From CAZPBC01 sp964584775 (GTDB lineage Bacteria; Chlamydiota; Chlamydiia; Chlamydiales; SLFE01): DNA of 64,000 nucleotides. Location: NCBI GenBank assembly GCA_964584775.1, contig CAZPBC010000004.1, positions 1 to 64,000 of the forward strand. Direction: 5' to 3'. Both the position numbers and the translations under genes were made by a program. Under the pieces are notes generated by a model. It made no database searches, had not been told where the DNA came from, and worked only from the letters and a program-made list of their open reading frames with translations. Below are positions 17,256 to 28,378 of the stretch, in pieces; positions within the stretch are counted from its first letter, which is position 1, and each line of letters opens with the position of its first letter.

Positions 17256-19776
17256 TGATCGGTTTCTCCTGAGCTGGCGATTCAGTAGCAACTGATTCCA
17301 CCTTCGGCACAGATGAGTTCTCTTCTGCTTCTTCCTCATCTGAACCTTGAATGAGCTGTACAGCCACTACGGTATCTTCATCACGCATATTCGCGAGTTT
17401 CACACCCTGTGTGTTTCTTCCCATCACGCGGACATCATCCATAGGGATACGGATCGTCTGTCCCGAAGAAGACATAATGAGCACACTATCATCATCGGTC
17501 ACGCAAAGTGCCGATACCACTAACCCATTTCGTTCTGAGGTCACGATAGAGCGTACTCCGACTCCTCCTCGGTTTGCATGTCTAAACTCTTCCACATTTG
17601 AGCGTTTACCAAACCCTTTTTCGCAAACAATAAGGACACTTTCATCCCCTTTCACCACCTCACAAGCGACAACACGGTCATCCGTGTCTCTAAGTTTCAC
17701 ACCCTTGACACCTCGAGCCGTCCGCCCCATTGCACGGACACGGTCCTCATCGAAGCGGACTGCCATACCAGCGGCTGTGAAGAGCATCACTTGTTCGCTT
17801 TTCTCTGCTAAACGTGCAGCAAGTAGTTGGTCTCCCTCGTCAATAGAGATCGCCCAAATTCCGGTTCTTCTGGGTTTAGAAAATTCTTTGAGAAGCGTTT
17901 TCTTCACGACTCCATTCGTGGTTGCCATCACGATCGCCGAATCTGAGTCAAAGTCTTTGACTGGTAGGATCGCAGCAATTTTTTCTTGAGGCTTGATATC
18001 CTCAAGGAGATTCACCAATGGTTTACCTTTCGATTGGCGTCCCGCCTCTGGAATGGCCCAGGTTTTCAACCAGTAGCAACGTCCAAGTGAAGTAAAGACA
18101 AGAAGGTGATCGTGGGCATGAGCCACATAGATGGACTTAATGCAGTCTTCATCTTTTTTGAACTTCATTCCAGTCACCCCTTGACCTCCCCGTTTTTGCT
18201 CACGGAAGGTCTCCACAGGCATTCTCTTGATATAGTCATCATTGGAAATCGTAATGACCATTTCATCATTCGGAATGAGATCTTCAATATCGACCTCTCC
18301 TTCCATCGGAACGATTTCAGTTCTTCTTGGCGAGGCGACTTTTGAAATGTCTTCTAACTCTTCTTTAATGATATCTCGAACCATCTGCTCGCTAGCAAGA
18401 ACGGCTCTCAAGTACTCAATGCGTTTGAGGAGCGCGTCATACTCGTCTTGGATCTTCTCATGCTCTAGACCCGTCAACTGGTAAAGTCTTAGATCAAGAA
18501 TTGCATTGGCTTGCTTATCTGTAAACTGGAAGCGTGCAATCAATTCGACTTTCGCCTCGTCACGGTTGGCGCTCGCACGGATGATTCTTACCACTTCGTC
18601 AAGATTGTCGATCGCTTTGAGATAGCCTTCAAGGATATGAGCTCGTGCTTCTGCTTTATTGAGCTCATATCTGGTGCGTCGTCGGATCACTTCAATACGG
18701 TGGTCCACCCAGGCGCTAATCATCGCCTTGACATTCATCAATCTCGGGAGACCCTTGTCGAGAGCGAGAGTGTTGCAACCAAAGGTCACCTGCAGATCAC
18801 TAAATTTGTAAAGCTGATTGATGATGACGTCGGGCATCTCGCCCTTTTTCAGCTCTATAACGAGACGAAGACCATCTTTGTCAGAGTCGTCACGGAGGTC
18901 AGAAATTCCAGTAATCTGTTTGTTGTTGATCAACTCAGCGATACTTTCAATCAAGCGGGATTTGTTGACATTGTAAGGGATCTCTTCAACGATGATCCGA
19001 TTCCTATCAGAAGAGTCCTTGGCCTCTTCTACATGAAGACGCGCTCGGATAATGACACGCCCGCGCCCTGTGTGGAACGCTTCTCTAACACCTCGGTAAC
19101 CGCAGATCAAGCCTCCTGTCGGAAAGTCAGGACCAGGCATTACTTGGAGAATATCTTCCACCGTCGTTTCGGGGTTGTCCAGAACGAGTGTGGTCGCTTT
19201 AATCAGCTCGCCAAGATTGTGCGGAGGGATATTTGTCGCCATCCCGACTGCAATCCCCGATGAACCATTACAAAGAAGATTCGGGAATTTCGATGGAAAG
19301 ACCACCGGTTCTTCTTTTGTCTCATCGTAGTTAGGAATCATGTCGACAGTGTCTTTCTCAAGGTCTTCCATCAGCTGGAGTGATTGAGAAGTCAACCTCG
19401 CCTCAGTGTAACGCATCGCAGCGGGCGGGTCACCGTCAATGGATCCAAAGTTCCCCTGCCCATTAACTAGAGGATACCGCATCACCCAGTCCTGCGCCAT
19501 CCGCACCAGGGTCGGATAGATGACCTGCTCACCGTGGGGGTGGTAATCCCCTGAGGTATCCCCTGAAATCTTCGCACATTTCCTGTGTTTCGACTTCGGA
19601 CCGAGGTTGAGTTGCTTCATGGCGTAAAGGATACGCCTTTGTGAGGGTTTTAGACCGTCGCGCACATCAGGCAGGGCCCTAGAAATGATAACGGACATCG
19701 AGTAACGGAGATAGCTCTCCTTCATCTCTTCTTCGACGTTTCTCGGTAAGATCACTTCGCCAGTGGTATATGACAT
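17242..19776 (-). CDS. gyrA: DNA gyrase subunit A
   Basis: Breakage-reunion subunit of gyrase, 844 residues. The N-terminal winged-helix part has RALPDVRDGLKPSQRRILYAM and the catalytic Arg-Tyr pair at 122-123 (AAMRYTEARL). The C-terminal pinwheel begins after ~500 residues and contains a GyrA box (QKRGGQG), which separates it from ParC. The quinolone-determining segment is unusual: HGEQVIYPTLVRMAQ has Gln84 where E. coli has Ser83 and Pro88 where it has Asp87. The ATG at 19776 has AGGAG ten nt upstream; an in-frame TTG two codons earlier is too close to that site. It follows gyrB after ~21 nt. Confidence 0.97.
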   Translation of the reverse strand: MSYTTGEVILPRNVEEEMKESYLRYSMSVIISRALPDVRDGLKPSQRRILYAMKQLNLGPKSKHRKCAKISGDTSGDYHPHGEQVIYPTLVRMAQDWVMRYPLVNGQGNFGSIDGDPPAAMRYTEARLTSQSLQLMEDLEKDTVDMIPNYDETKEEPVVFPSKFPNLLCNGSSGIAVGMATNIPPHNLGELIKATTLVLDNPETTVEDILQVMPGPDFPTGGLICGYRGVREAFHTGRGRVIIRARLHVEEAKDSSDRNRIIVEEIPYNVNKSRLIESIAELINNKQITGISDLRDDSDKDGLRLVIELKKGEMPDVIINQLYKFSDLQVTFGCNTLALDKGLPRLMNVKAMISAWVDHRIEVIRRRTRYELNKAEARAHILEGYLKAIDNLDEVVRIIRASANRDEAKVELIARFQFTDKQANAILDLRLYQLTGLEHEKIQDEYDALLKRIEYLRAVLASEQMVRDIIKEELEDISKVASPRRTEIVPMEGEVDIEDLIPNDEMVITISNDDYIKRMPVETFREQKRGGQGVTGMKFKKDEDCIKSIYVAHAHDHLLVFTSLGRCYWLKTWAIPEAGRQSKGKPLVNLLEDIKPQEKIAAILPVKDFDSDSAIVMATTNGVVKKTLLKEFSKPRRTGIWAISIDEGDQLLAARLAEKSEQVMLFTAAGMAVRFDEDRVRAMGRTARGVKGVKLRDTDDRVVACEVVKGDESVLIVCEKGFGKRSNVEEFRHANRGGVGVRSIVTSERNGLVVSALCVTDDDSVLIMSSSGQTIRIPMDDVRVMGRNTQGVKLANMRDEDTVVAVQLIQGSDEEEAEENSSVPKVESVATESPAQEKPINGEQ

Positions 19777-19797
19777 ATTCAATTCACTCCTGATAAT

Positions 19798-22676
<2,879 letters not shown>

Positions 22677-22692
22677 ATCTGAGGTCCTAATC

Positions 22693-22711
22693 AACCCCAA
22701 AAATTGGGGTT
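22693..22711. repeat. Perfect inverted repeat in the leader of the gyrase operon
   Basis: AACCCCAA (22693-22700), AAA spacer, TTGGGGTT (22704-22711). The 8-bp arms lie between the predicted -10 box (22724-22729, minus strand) and the ATG at 22676, within the first ~25 nt of the transcript. It may be an operator or an RNA hairpin in the 5' leader; there is no T-run after it, so it is not a classical terminator. Confidence 0.6.
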
Positions 22712-22723
22712 ATTTCACTGTAA

Positions 22724-22752
22724 ATAATAGCATATTTCAGCACATACAGCAA
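22724..22752 (-). promoter_or_regulatory. Putative promoter of the dciA-gyrB-gyrA-tmk-holB operon
   Basis: On the minus strand TTGCTG (22752-22747), a 17-nt spacer and TATTAT (22729-22724). The spacer ends in TGC, giving an extended -10 (TGC-TATTAT). The predicted start near 22717 leaves a ~40-nt leader containing the inverted repeat. The surrounding 121-nt gap is very AT-rich and otherwise empty. Confidence 0.5.
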
Positions 22753-22821
22753 CCAATTCAGTGGAAAAAAGAAAGAAATTTTCACGCATTTTTTAAGTCT
22801 ATTTTATTGCAAAAAAATGCG

Positions 22822-23283
22822 CTAATTTTGCTGTTTCAGAAGCAGGGCAAGTTCCCCTAAAACCTCGTCAAGCATATCGAGCACTTCGTCAAACATCTCC
22901 TCACCGCCAAAATAGGGATCCGGAACATCTTTTCCCTGATGGGATGAAGAAAAGTGGGTGTACAGGCGTACTTTTTCTTTCGCTTTCTTATCAGGAGCTT
23001 GAGAAATAAGATGGTCAAAGACGGATTGATCTGCTGCAAGAATGAGGTCAAATTCTTCGAAGTAGCTTGTCTTGAATTGCTTGGCACGGCCGTCTAGCTG
23101 TAGACCTCGACGCCCTGCAGCCTCAATCATCCGATGGTGAGCTCTCTGGCCCACATGCCAGTCTCCAATCCCACAACTTTCAATATGAGCTTCCAGGTCT
23201 ACTCCCTTGGCCTTTTCTCGTAAAATGACCTCAGCAGCGGGTGAGCGGCAGATATTGCCTAAGCAAACAACAAGAATCTTCAT
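22822..23283 (-). CDS. Low-molecular-weight protein-tyrosine-phosphatase family protein
   Basis: A 153-residue cytoplasmic phosphatase. The catalytic P-loop is at the N-terminus, VCLGNICRSPAAE (Cys7, Arg13, Ser14), and the general acid aspartate is in VPDPYFGG near residue 120. The family can act on phosphotyrosine, phosphoarginine or small phosphate esters, so the substrate is open. Its ATG directly abuts the stop of the Pkn1-like kinase gene, which suggests an antagonistic kinase-phosphatase pair made from one mRNA. Confidence 0.92.
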   Translation of the reverse strand: MKILVVCLGNICRSPAAEVILREKAKGVDLEAHIESCGIGDWHVGQRAHHRMIEAAGRRGLQLDGRAKQFKTSYFEEFDLILAADQSVFDHLISQAPDKKAKEKVRLYTHFSSSHQGKDVPDPYFGGEEMFDEVLDMLDEVLGELALLLKQQN

Positions 23284-25155
23284 CTATTGAACATCCGCAG
23301 CACAACGGAACCCATAAGTGCTATTCAGAGTGCCAGGGTTATTGCGGTGACGGCGAGAGCAGCGGAGGTCTTCTTTTAGACTCTTCCAGCACCCCCCTCT
23401 TAAAACACGGTAGACTCCCTGAACAGGACCTTTTGGATTTTCTGGCTCTTGCAAAGAAGTGTCATAGTAGTTGTATCCATACCAATCTTGACACCATTCA
23501 TAGACATTTCCAGCCATATCGTAAAGACCGTAGGAGTTTGGCTGATAACTCATCACAGAAGTGGTATCCGAACTGAAGAAATTACACTGCGACTTTTCAA
23601 TTTCATTACCTGTTGGATAAAGGGCTGCATCATCCCCTCCCTTTGCCGCACACTCCCATTCAGCTTCAGTCGGAAGCCGCTTACCGACCCAACGCGCATA
23701 AGCAACCGCTCCATACCAAGTCACTCCCACAACGGGGTGCTTCTGATAACCCGACTCCACGCTGATCTTTCCAGCAGAACGCTTCAGTCGAGACTCTTTG
23801 AGTCGGATGATGTCATTGTGATTGGTGTCTTTTTCTCCTCCCATCGCTTCGAGGAAAAGAGTGAACTGTTCGTTAGTCACGGGATGCACATCAATGGCAA
23901 AGCTAGACAGAGAGACCATATGGCGTGGCATTTCATCACGATTTTCATCATCTGCTCCACGTGCAAAGGTGGTCTTCTCGATCACAACCATCTCGCTCAT
24001 CATCGGCTGGATGTTTTGCACCTCTTTCTCAGCAGGGCTGTAGACTTTGACAGTCGAGTCCACATTGAACGCAGCAGCGGGATCAAGATCGACTTCAGGA
24101 CGGTCAATTTCGGAAGTGTGAATGACAGGGCGTAACTCTCCCGAACTTTGAGTAGCCCCCACGGAAGCAAGCTCTTTTTTCTCCACTTTAACTTGAGCTT
24201 TTTTCACCAAAGATTCAAGAGCCTCGCTTTGTTCTTCTTGTACAGCCTCCAAGCATGAAACCAGCTGCTCAGGGCGTTTCTGAGGATCTTGCTGTAGTGT
24301 TTGAAGCACCAGCTGATCCCAAGAGTATTGAAGGTTTTGACCGAGTTCTGAAGGGAGAGAGAAAACTCCCTCTGGATAGCTCCTCGACAATAAGAAGTAG
24401 GCTAGCACTCCAAAGGCATAGCTATCAGCTCGGTGATCGACCTCGACAGGACCTTCTAAGCGCTTTTGCTCGGGAGCTAGAAACGCATAATTTTGCACAA
24501 ACGAGTTATGGAGTGGCGTCAGCTTCGGTAGATCGGAACCCTCTTTTGCATACCCGTTCTTTAGCTCTTGGGTGACGGTCGCAATCTGCAACGACTCAGC
24601 AACAGCCTGGAAAGTTCTAGAAAGAACAGCTCCCGCACCAATAATCCGGGTGAGTCCGAAGTCAGAGAGGTAAACTTTCAAACCAGACTCATCACGCTTT
24701 CCGATCAAAATGTTATTCGGTTTCAGAGAGCGATGAACAAAAGGCTTCCCAGCCACTTTCTTTTGGTGAGCGTAGTCGAGCGCAGAAGCGACTTGTCTCA
24801 AGATAGAAAAGATCTCTTTTTCAGAGATGTTTTTCCCTTGGGAAAGAAGGAATTGAGTGAGGTTCGTTGTCTCCCCCATCTGATCGACGATGCAGTCCAT
24901 GACGAGGAAATACTGCCCTTCTGCAAAAGAGACATTGTGAATTTTCACAATCGAAGGATGGTCTAGCGTGGCTATGGCAGCGACCTCCTCTTCAAAGCGC
25001 TGCATAAAGGCACGGTTATTGGAAAGCTCAGGGGGTAAAATCTTGAGAGCAAAGGCTTTTTTCATGAAGACATGTTCTGCAAAGTAGACGCGGCCCATCG
25101 ATCCGGCCCCGATCTCTTTCACCAGTTCATAGTCACCTAGTCGCTTCTTCTCCAT
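23284..25155 (-). CDS. pkn1: Pkn1-like Ser/Thr protein kinase with C-terminal FGE-sulfatase-like domain
   Basis: A 623-residue chlamydial Pkn1-type protein. Residues ~9-290 are a Hanks-type kinase: glycine loop IGAGSMGRVYF, Lys38 in FALKIL, Glu57, DFG at 165-167, and APE in YAFLAPEQKR. The catalytic loop reads VHRSLKPNNIL, so the HRD aspartate is Ser143. A linker (~300-390) leads to a formylglycine-generating-enzyme-like domain with VTWYGAVAYARWVGKRLPTEAEWE, GLYDMAGNVYEWCQDWY and RVLRGGCW. I take the ATG at 25155, with GAAGG upstream, over an in-frame TTG at 25236 that lies inside the preceding gene. It overlaps that gene by 23 nt. No membrane helix is evident. Confidence 0.92.
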   Translation of the reverse strand: MEKKRLGDYELVKEIGAGSMGRVYFAEHVFMKKAFALKILPPELSNNRAFMQRFEEEVAAIATLDHPSIVKIHNVSFAEGQYFLVMDCIVDQMGETTNLTQFLLSQGKNISEKEIFSILRQVASALDYAHQKKVAGKPFVHRSLKPNNILIGKRDESGLKVYLSDFGLTRIIGAGAVLSRTFQAVAESLQIATVTQELKNGYAKEGSDLPKLTPLHNSFVQNYAFLAPEQKRLEGPVEVDHRADSYAFGVLAYFLLSRSYPEGVFSLPSELGQNLQYSWDQLVLQTLQQDPQKRPEQLVSCLEAVQEEQSEALESLVKKAQVKVEKKELASVGATQSSGELRPVIHTSEIDRPEVDLDPAAAFNVDSTVKVYSPAEKEVQNIQPMMSEMVVIEKTTFARGADDENRDEMPRHMVSLSSFAIDVHPVTNEQFTLFLEAMGGEKDTNHNDIIRLKESRLKRSAGKISVESGYQKHPVVGVTWYGAVAYARWVGKRLPTEAEWECAAKGGDDAALYPTGNEIEKSQCNFFSSDTTSVMSYQPNSYGLYDMAGNVYEWCQDWYGYNYYDTSLQEPENPKGPVQGVYRVLRGGCWKSLKEDLRCSRRHRNNPGTLNSTYGFRCAADVQ

Positions 25156-25993
25156 AACCTTCACTTTCTTTGCGTATTCCAAGATATTCTTCGGCCCATA
25201 CAAGGGATTGGCTGTAACTATACCAGTTGCGGGCAATATCTAGAAACTGAATGGCGAGTTTTTTTTGGTCTGTCTCAGCAGCCCTCTTGACCCAGTACCG
25301 AATATCCCCCCTAGGAACTTCTAGCTGCTTCTCCATGATCGTTCCAAGCGCAAGAGCCACCTCCTGTTGAACCTGATGAGGAGGGGCAAAATCACAAACC
25401 ATTTTCTGCAGGCTCAGATCTCGGCTCATTTTTTGTGAGGCGCGCTTTGCGTAAAGGTAGACGTTCTCTCTAAGTCTCTCTTTATGAATAGGATTGATTT
25501 CTCGATCGTACAGTTTCGTGTAAAGGACCGCCTGAATTTTGTCGGCCAGAAAAGAGTCTGGGGCCCCCTGGTAGGCCCGGATGAAGCACTCCATAAAGCT
25601 CTCGTAGTCACCCAAATTTGCATAACTTGCAGCTTTAAGGTAGTCGACTCCTGGGTCGCCCTCAATCTGAGATGTAAGAGAGAGGAGTTCTCGGCTTTTT
25701 TTAGAGAGGTCCACAAACTCAACAGGCTTGAGGTAAATTTCAAGCAGTTCAGGGTAATGTTCTGAGTTCCGGCCTTTGAATTCTTCAGAAATTGGAATTA
25801 ATGGGAGGCTTTTCAAGTAAGTTGTGAGGGCCTGATCGAGCTTTTGGTCCTCGAGGTACGCAAGACTCAGCTCAAGGGAAAGAACAGCCTTGTCCTCTTG
25901 TGTTGTAATTAGACGCTCCTCAAGCGCGGCAATCCGTTGTTTAATCTCAAGTGGGTGAGCCAGCAAAACAAGAGGAATGACGATTGATAACAT
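25133..25993 (-). CDS. Hypothetical exported, alpha-helical (TPR-like) protein
   Basis: A 286-residue protein with a hydrophobic N-terminus (MLSIVIPLVLLAHPLE) that could be a short signal peptide or anchor. The rest is helical, with TPR-like pairs such as LSLAYLEDQKLDQALTTYLKSL and AASYANLGDYESFMECFIRAYQ. I recognise no named family. It heads a three-gene group with the Pkn1-like kinase and the phosphatase, overlapping the kinase start by 23 nt, so it may be a partner or sensor of that pair. A perfect TTGACA lies at 26030-26025 on the minus strand with only a weak -10 (CACACT) after 17 nt. Confidence 0.7.
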   Translation of the reverse strand: MLSIVIPLVLLAHPLEIKQRIAALEERLITTQEDKAVLSLELSLAYLEDQKLDQALTTYLKSLPLIPISEEFKGRNSEHYPELLEIYLKPVEFVDLSKKSRELLSLTSQIEGDPGVDYLKAASYANLGDYESFMECFIRAYQGAPDSFLADKIQAVLYTKLYDREINPIHKERLRENVYLYAKRASQKMSRDLSLQKMVCDFAPPHQVQQEVALALGTIMEKQLEVPRGDIRYWVKRAAETDQKKLAIQFLDIARNWYSYSQSLVWAEEYLGIRKESEGYGEEATR

Positions 25994-26042
25994 AGGAGTT
26001 TAGTGTGACGACAAATAGAGAATCTGTCAATATGTCTAAAAA

Positions 26043-27770
26043 ATGAAACGGATTCTACTTGTTCTACTCTTTCTTCCCCTCTTTCTTTCCAGTTCCCCTG
26101 TTTTTTTGGAAAACGGGCGCTTTGTCCCTTGGGAAAGTCTTCTTAAGAATATCCGAGATGAGATGGACTTTCAAATGGAAGACGAAGAGTTCTTTCAGCT
26201 CCTCTTTTATGGCTCCGGTTCTTTTGAGACCCAAGACCTCTTTTCCCTTTCGAATCCATCCCTTAAAGAGCTTCTCCAACTCAATCTACAGCAGCAACGC
26301 TTCTCTTATCGAACACTTCAAACTCAAATCTCTTCACCAAAACTCCAAAAGTTGTTTCTCTCTCTTTTGATTCAGGCTACCTTCGATGCTGCCTATCAAA
26401 AAGACCTTAAAATTGAACAGCGCTTGAATGCTCTTTCAAGAGAGCTCCACGTCAAAAAGAAGGGTGAACAACTAGAGATCTTATCCCTCCCTTCTATTCC
26501 TCTATTCTCTCCTTTTTCAATCGGTGAACGCATCTCCTTTTCCAACTCACAAGCCGCAAAGGCAGCGCTAGATCTCTTTGCAAAAATGAGACGTTTCGAG
26601 TCTTTCCAACCCTTTGGGCAAACCCTCCTAGCCGTTCCTTTAAAAGCAGAGAAAGCGGACTGGCTACCTCTCCAGGCTTTGCTAGAAAGAGAGGGAAACT
26701 TCTCTTCTTGGAAAAGAGAAAACTTCCAAGCCGTTAAAAATGAAATACAGAATTTAGCCGAGGCAAAAGGGACCCAGCAACCTCTCTTTTCCCTCCTAGA
26801 GCAGGCCTACAAGCCACTGGCAGGTCAGCCTGCCATGAAAAGTCGATTTGATACGCTCTATTTTCCGACCTTTGCGCAGCTAAAGGTCGAAACGCTCTAC
26901 GTTCAGACACCCTGGTCCCTTTTACTCCTTGTCTCTTCGCTCTTGGCCCTTTTTGCAAACCTTCTGTTTGCTCTCAAGCCTCCCTTTCGCCCCGTTGCTT
27001 TGATCATGACGCTTCTTCTACTGGCATTCGTCACTCTACAACTTGCCGCGCGCATCTATATTTTAGGACGCCCACCCGTCTCGAACATGTTTGAGACACT
27101 CCTCTTTGTCCCTTTTGTCGCCCTTTTGATATCGATGGTCCTTTACGGAATGCACCGCACCGCCCTTACCCTCTGTTTGGGCCCGATGGGAACCCTCACT
27201 CTCTTGGTCGCCTCGTGGCTTGGAGGCTTTCCCGATCAGCTCAGTCAAGTTCAACCGGTGCTCAACTCCCAGTTTTGGCTCACCGTGCACGTCCTGATGG
27301 TGGTGTCAAGTTATGGAGCCTTTCTTCTTGCCGCGCTTTTGGGTCACCTCTTTTTACTTCGCCCTCCAAAAAAGCCTGAAAAAATGCTCCTCGGCACGCT
27401 CTATACGGGAACCACTCTCCTCGTCATCGGAACCCTTCTTGGGGCCGTATGGGCGAATGAAAGCTGGGGTCGCTTCTGGGACTGGGACCCGAAAGAGTCC
27501 TGGGCCTTCATCTCCATCAGCCTTTATGTCGCTTTGATCCACCTCTACAGATTTAAAATGATCCAACACTTTGGACTGAGTCTCGGCGCCGTAGTTGGAT
27601 TTCTATCGATCACTTTCACTTGGTACGGTGTCAACTACCTTTTGGGGGTAGGGCTACACTCCTATGGTTTTGGAAGTGGAGGCGAGAATTACTATTTTAG
27701 CTACCTTCTCTTAGAGCTCCTTTTCATCGCCGCCGTCTGGAAGTGGCGGCCTAGAATTCAACTTAACTAG
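26043..27770 (+). CDS. ccsA: Cytochrome c biogenesis protein, CcsA/CcmC-like, with long N-terminal domain
   Basis: A haem-handling membrane protein for c-type cytochrome maturation (system II). The 575 residues start with a signal-like segment (ILLVLLFLPLFLSSSPVF) and a ~270-residue soluble helical region. A bundle of about eight membrane helices follows. The tryptophan-rich haem motif is present as WANESWGRFWDWDPKESWAFIS, with flanking histidines in LTVHVLMVVSSYG and GLHSYGFGSGG. The partner CcsB/ResB is not in this window. The N-terminal region is longer than in simple CcsA and may replace part of the partner; this is inference. It is divergent from the kinase cluster across 49 nt. Confidence 0.87.
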   Translation: MKRILLVLLFLPLFLSSSPVFLENGRFVPWESLLKNIRDEMDFQMEDEEFFQLLFYGSGSFETQDLFSLSNPSLKELLQLNLQQQRFSYRTLQTQISSPKLQKLFLSLLIQATFDAAYQKDLKIEQRLNALSRELHVKKKGEQLEILSLPSIPLFSPFSIGERISFSNSQAAKAALDLFAKMRRFESFQPFGQTLLAVPLKAEKADWLPLQALLEREGNFSSWKRENFQAVKNEIQNLAEAKGTQQPLFSLLEQAYKPLAGQPAMKSRFDTLYFPTFAQLKVETLYVQTPWSLLLLVSSLLALFANLLFALKPPFRPVALIMTLLLLAFVTLQLAARIYILGRPPVSNMFETLLFVPFVALLISMVLYGMHRTALTLCLGPMGTLTLLVASWLGGFPDQLSQVQPVLNSQFWLTVHVLMVVSSYGAFLLAALLGHLFLLRPPKKPEKMLLGTLYTGTTLLVIGTLLGAVWANESWGRFWDWDPKESWAFISISLYVALIHLYRFKMIQHFGLSLGAVVGFLSITFTWYGVNYLLGVGLHSYGFGSGGENYYFSYLLLELLFIAAVWKWRPRIQLN

Positions 27771-27904
27771 TGAAAAGCGTCGCTCTGTTCCCTCGTTTTA
27801 CTCATCTTGCACTTTTTTCTTGCATAATGTTTTCAAGTTAGGTATGAATTGGGAAAAGTTTTGTAGAAAACCCCCAAACATTTGATACTAAATAGCTTGA
27901 AAAG

Positions 27905-28378
27905 ATGAGAACAATCAAAAGTGAAAGACTAAAAAAACTCGAAGCAGAGCTGCATGACCTTGAACATTGGCTGAAGTTGGGGTTGGTTCCAAAGAACGAT
28001 CTACAAAAGCATAAAGATGAGATTGAAGCCGTGCGCGAAAAAGTCGCCGAGGAGAAGCAGCGCCTACAGCTTCTCAAAGAGAGTGGTGATGCTGAAGATT
28101 TTGTCGCTCCGAAGCGCAATCAGCCTCGAGCAGGCTACTCAGAGATGCCGACCATCCCCGATATCGACATGGCAGAGAGTTCTGCAGGTTTTGAAACGGA
28201 GATTGAGTCTGAAGGCCCCGGTTTCACTGAAGAAAAGACACAACATACCGAAACGGAAAGTACAAAAGTCTCAACCGATGAGCACGTGGAAGAAGAGGTA
28301 GAAGAAGAGTCTTATTTCAGTGACAAGAATCGCTGGAAACGTGGGGGTATCATCGACCCCGAGGCGAATGACTGGTAG
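27905..28378 (+). CDS. Hypothetical coiled-coil protein upstream of hemW
   Basis: A 157-residue protein not recognised beyond chlamydial synteny. Residues 1-65 form a strongly charged coiled coil (MRTIKSERLKKLEAELHDLEHWL, then KHKDEIEAVREKVAEEKQRLQLL). The remainder is acidic and probably disordered (EEEVEEESYFSDKNRW) with a short conserved-looking end, RGGIIDPEANDW. It overlaps the start of hemW by 11 nt. The 134-nt region before it is AT-rich; a possible -10 lies around 27885-27890 but no convincing promoter. Confidence 0.7.
   Translation: MRTIKSERLKKLEAELHDLEHWLKLGLVPKNDLQKHKDEIEAVREKVAEEKQRLQLLKESGDAEDFVAPKRNQPRAGYSEMPTIPDIDMAESSAGFETEIESEGPGFTEEKTQHTETESTKVSTDEHVEEEVEEESYFSDKNRWKRGGIIDPEANDW

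Noticed and set aside
16587..17339. Longer thymidylate kinase starting at 17339
   Set aside because: The extra 28 residues are a basic stretch read through gyrA codons; the ATG at 17255 has a proper AGGAG and gives the family start.
18511..19263. 250-residue plus-strand frame opposite gyrA
   Set aside because: Antisense shadow of a certain gene; composition (many Ser, Arg, Phe, His) is that of a reverse-complement frame, with no motif.
22693..22711. Rho-independent terminator upstream of dciA
   Set aside because: The palindrome has 8-bp arms, but no T-run follows on either strand; it lies downstream of a likely promoter and not at a gene end.
23449..24135. 228-residue plus-strand frame opposite the kinase gene
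   Set aside because: Antisense to the conserved FGE-like domain and linker; no recognisable feature and no ribosome-binding site.
27771..27904. Promoter CATAAT preceded by TTGCAC in the ccsA-downstream gap
   Set aside because: The TTGCAC lies only ~10 nt from CATAAT, too close for sigma-70, and the 17-nt position has no -35 match.
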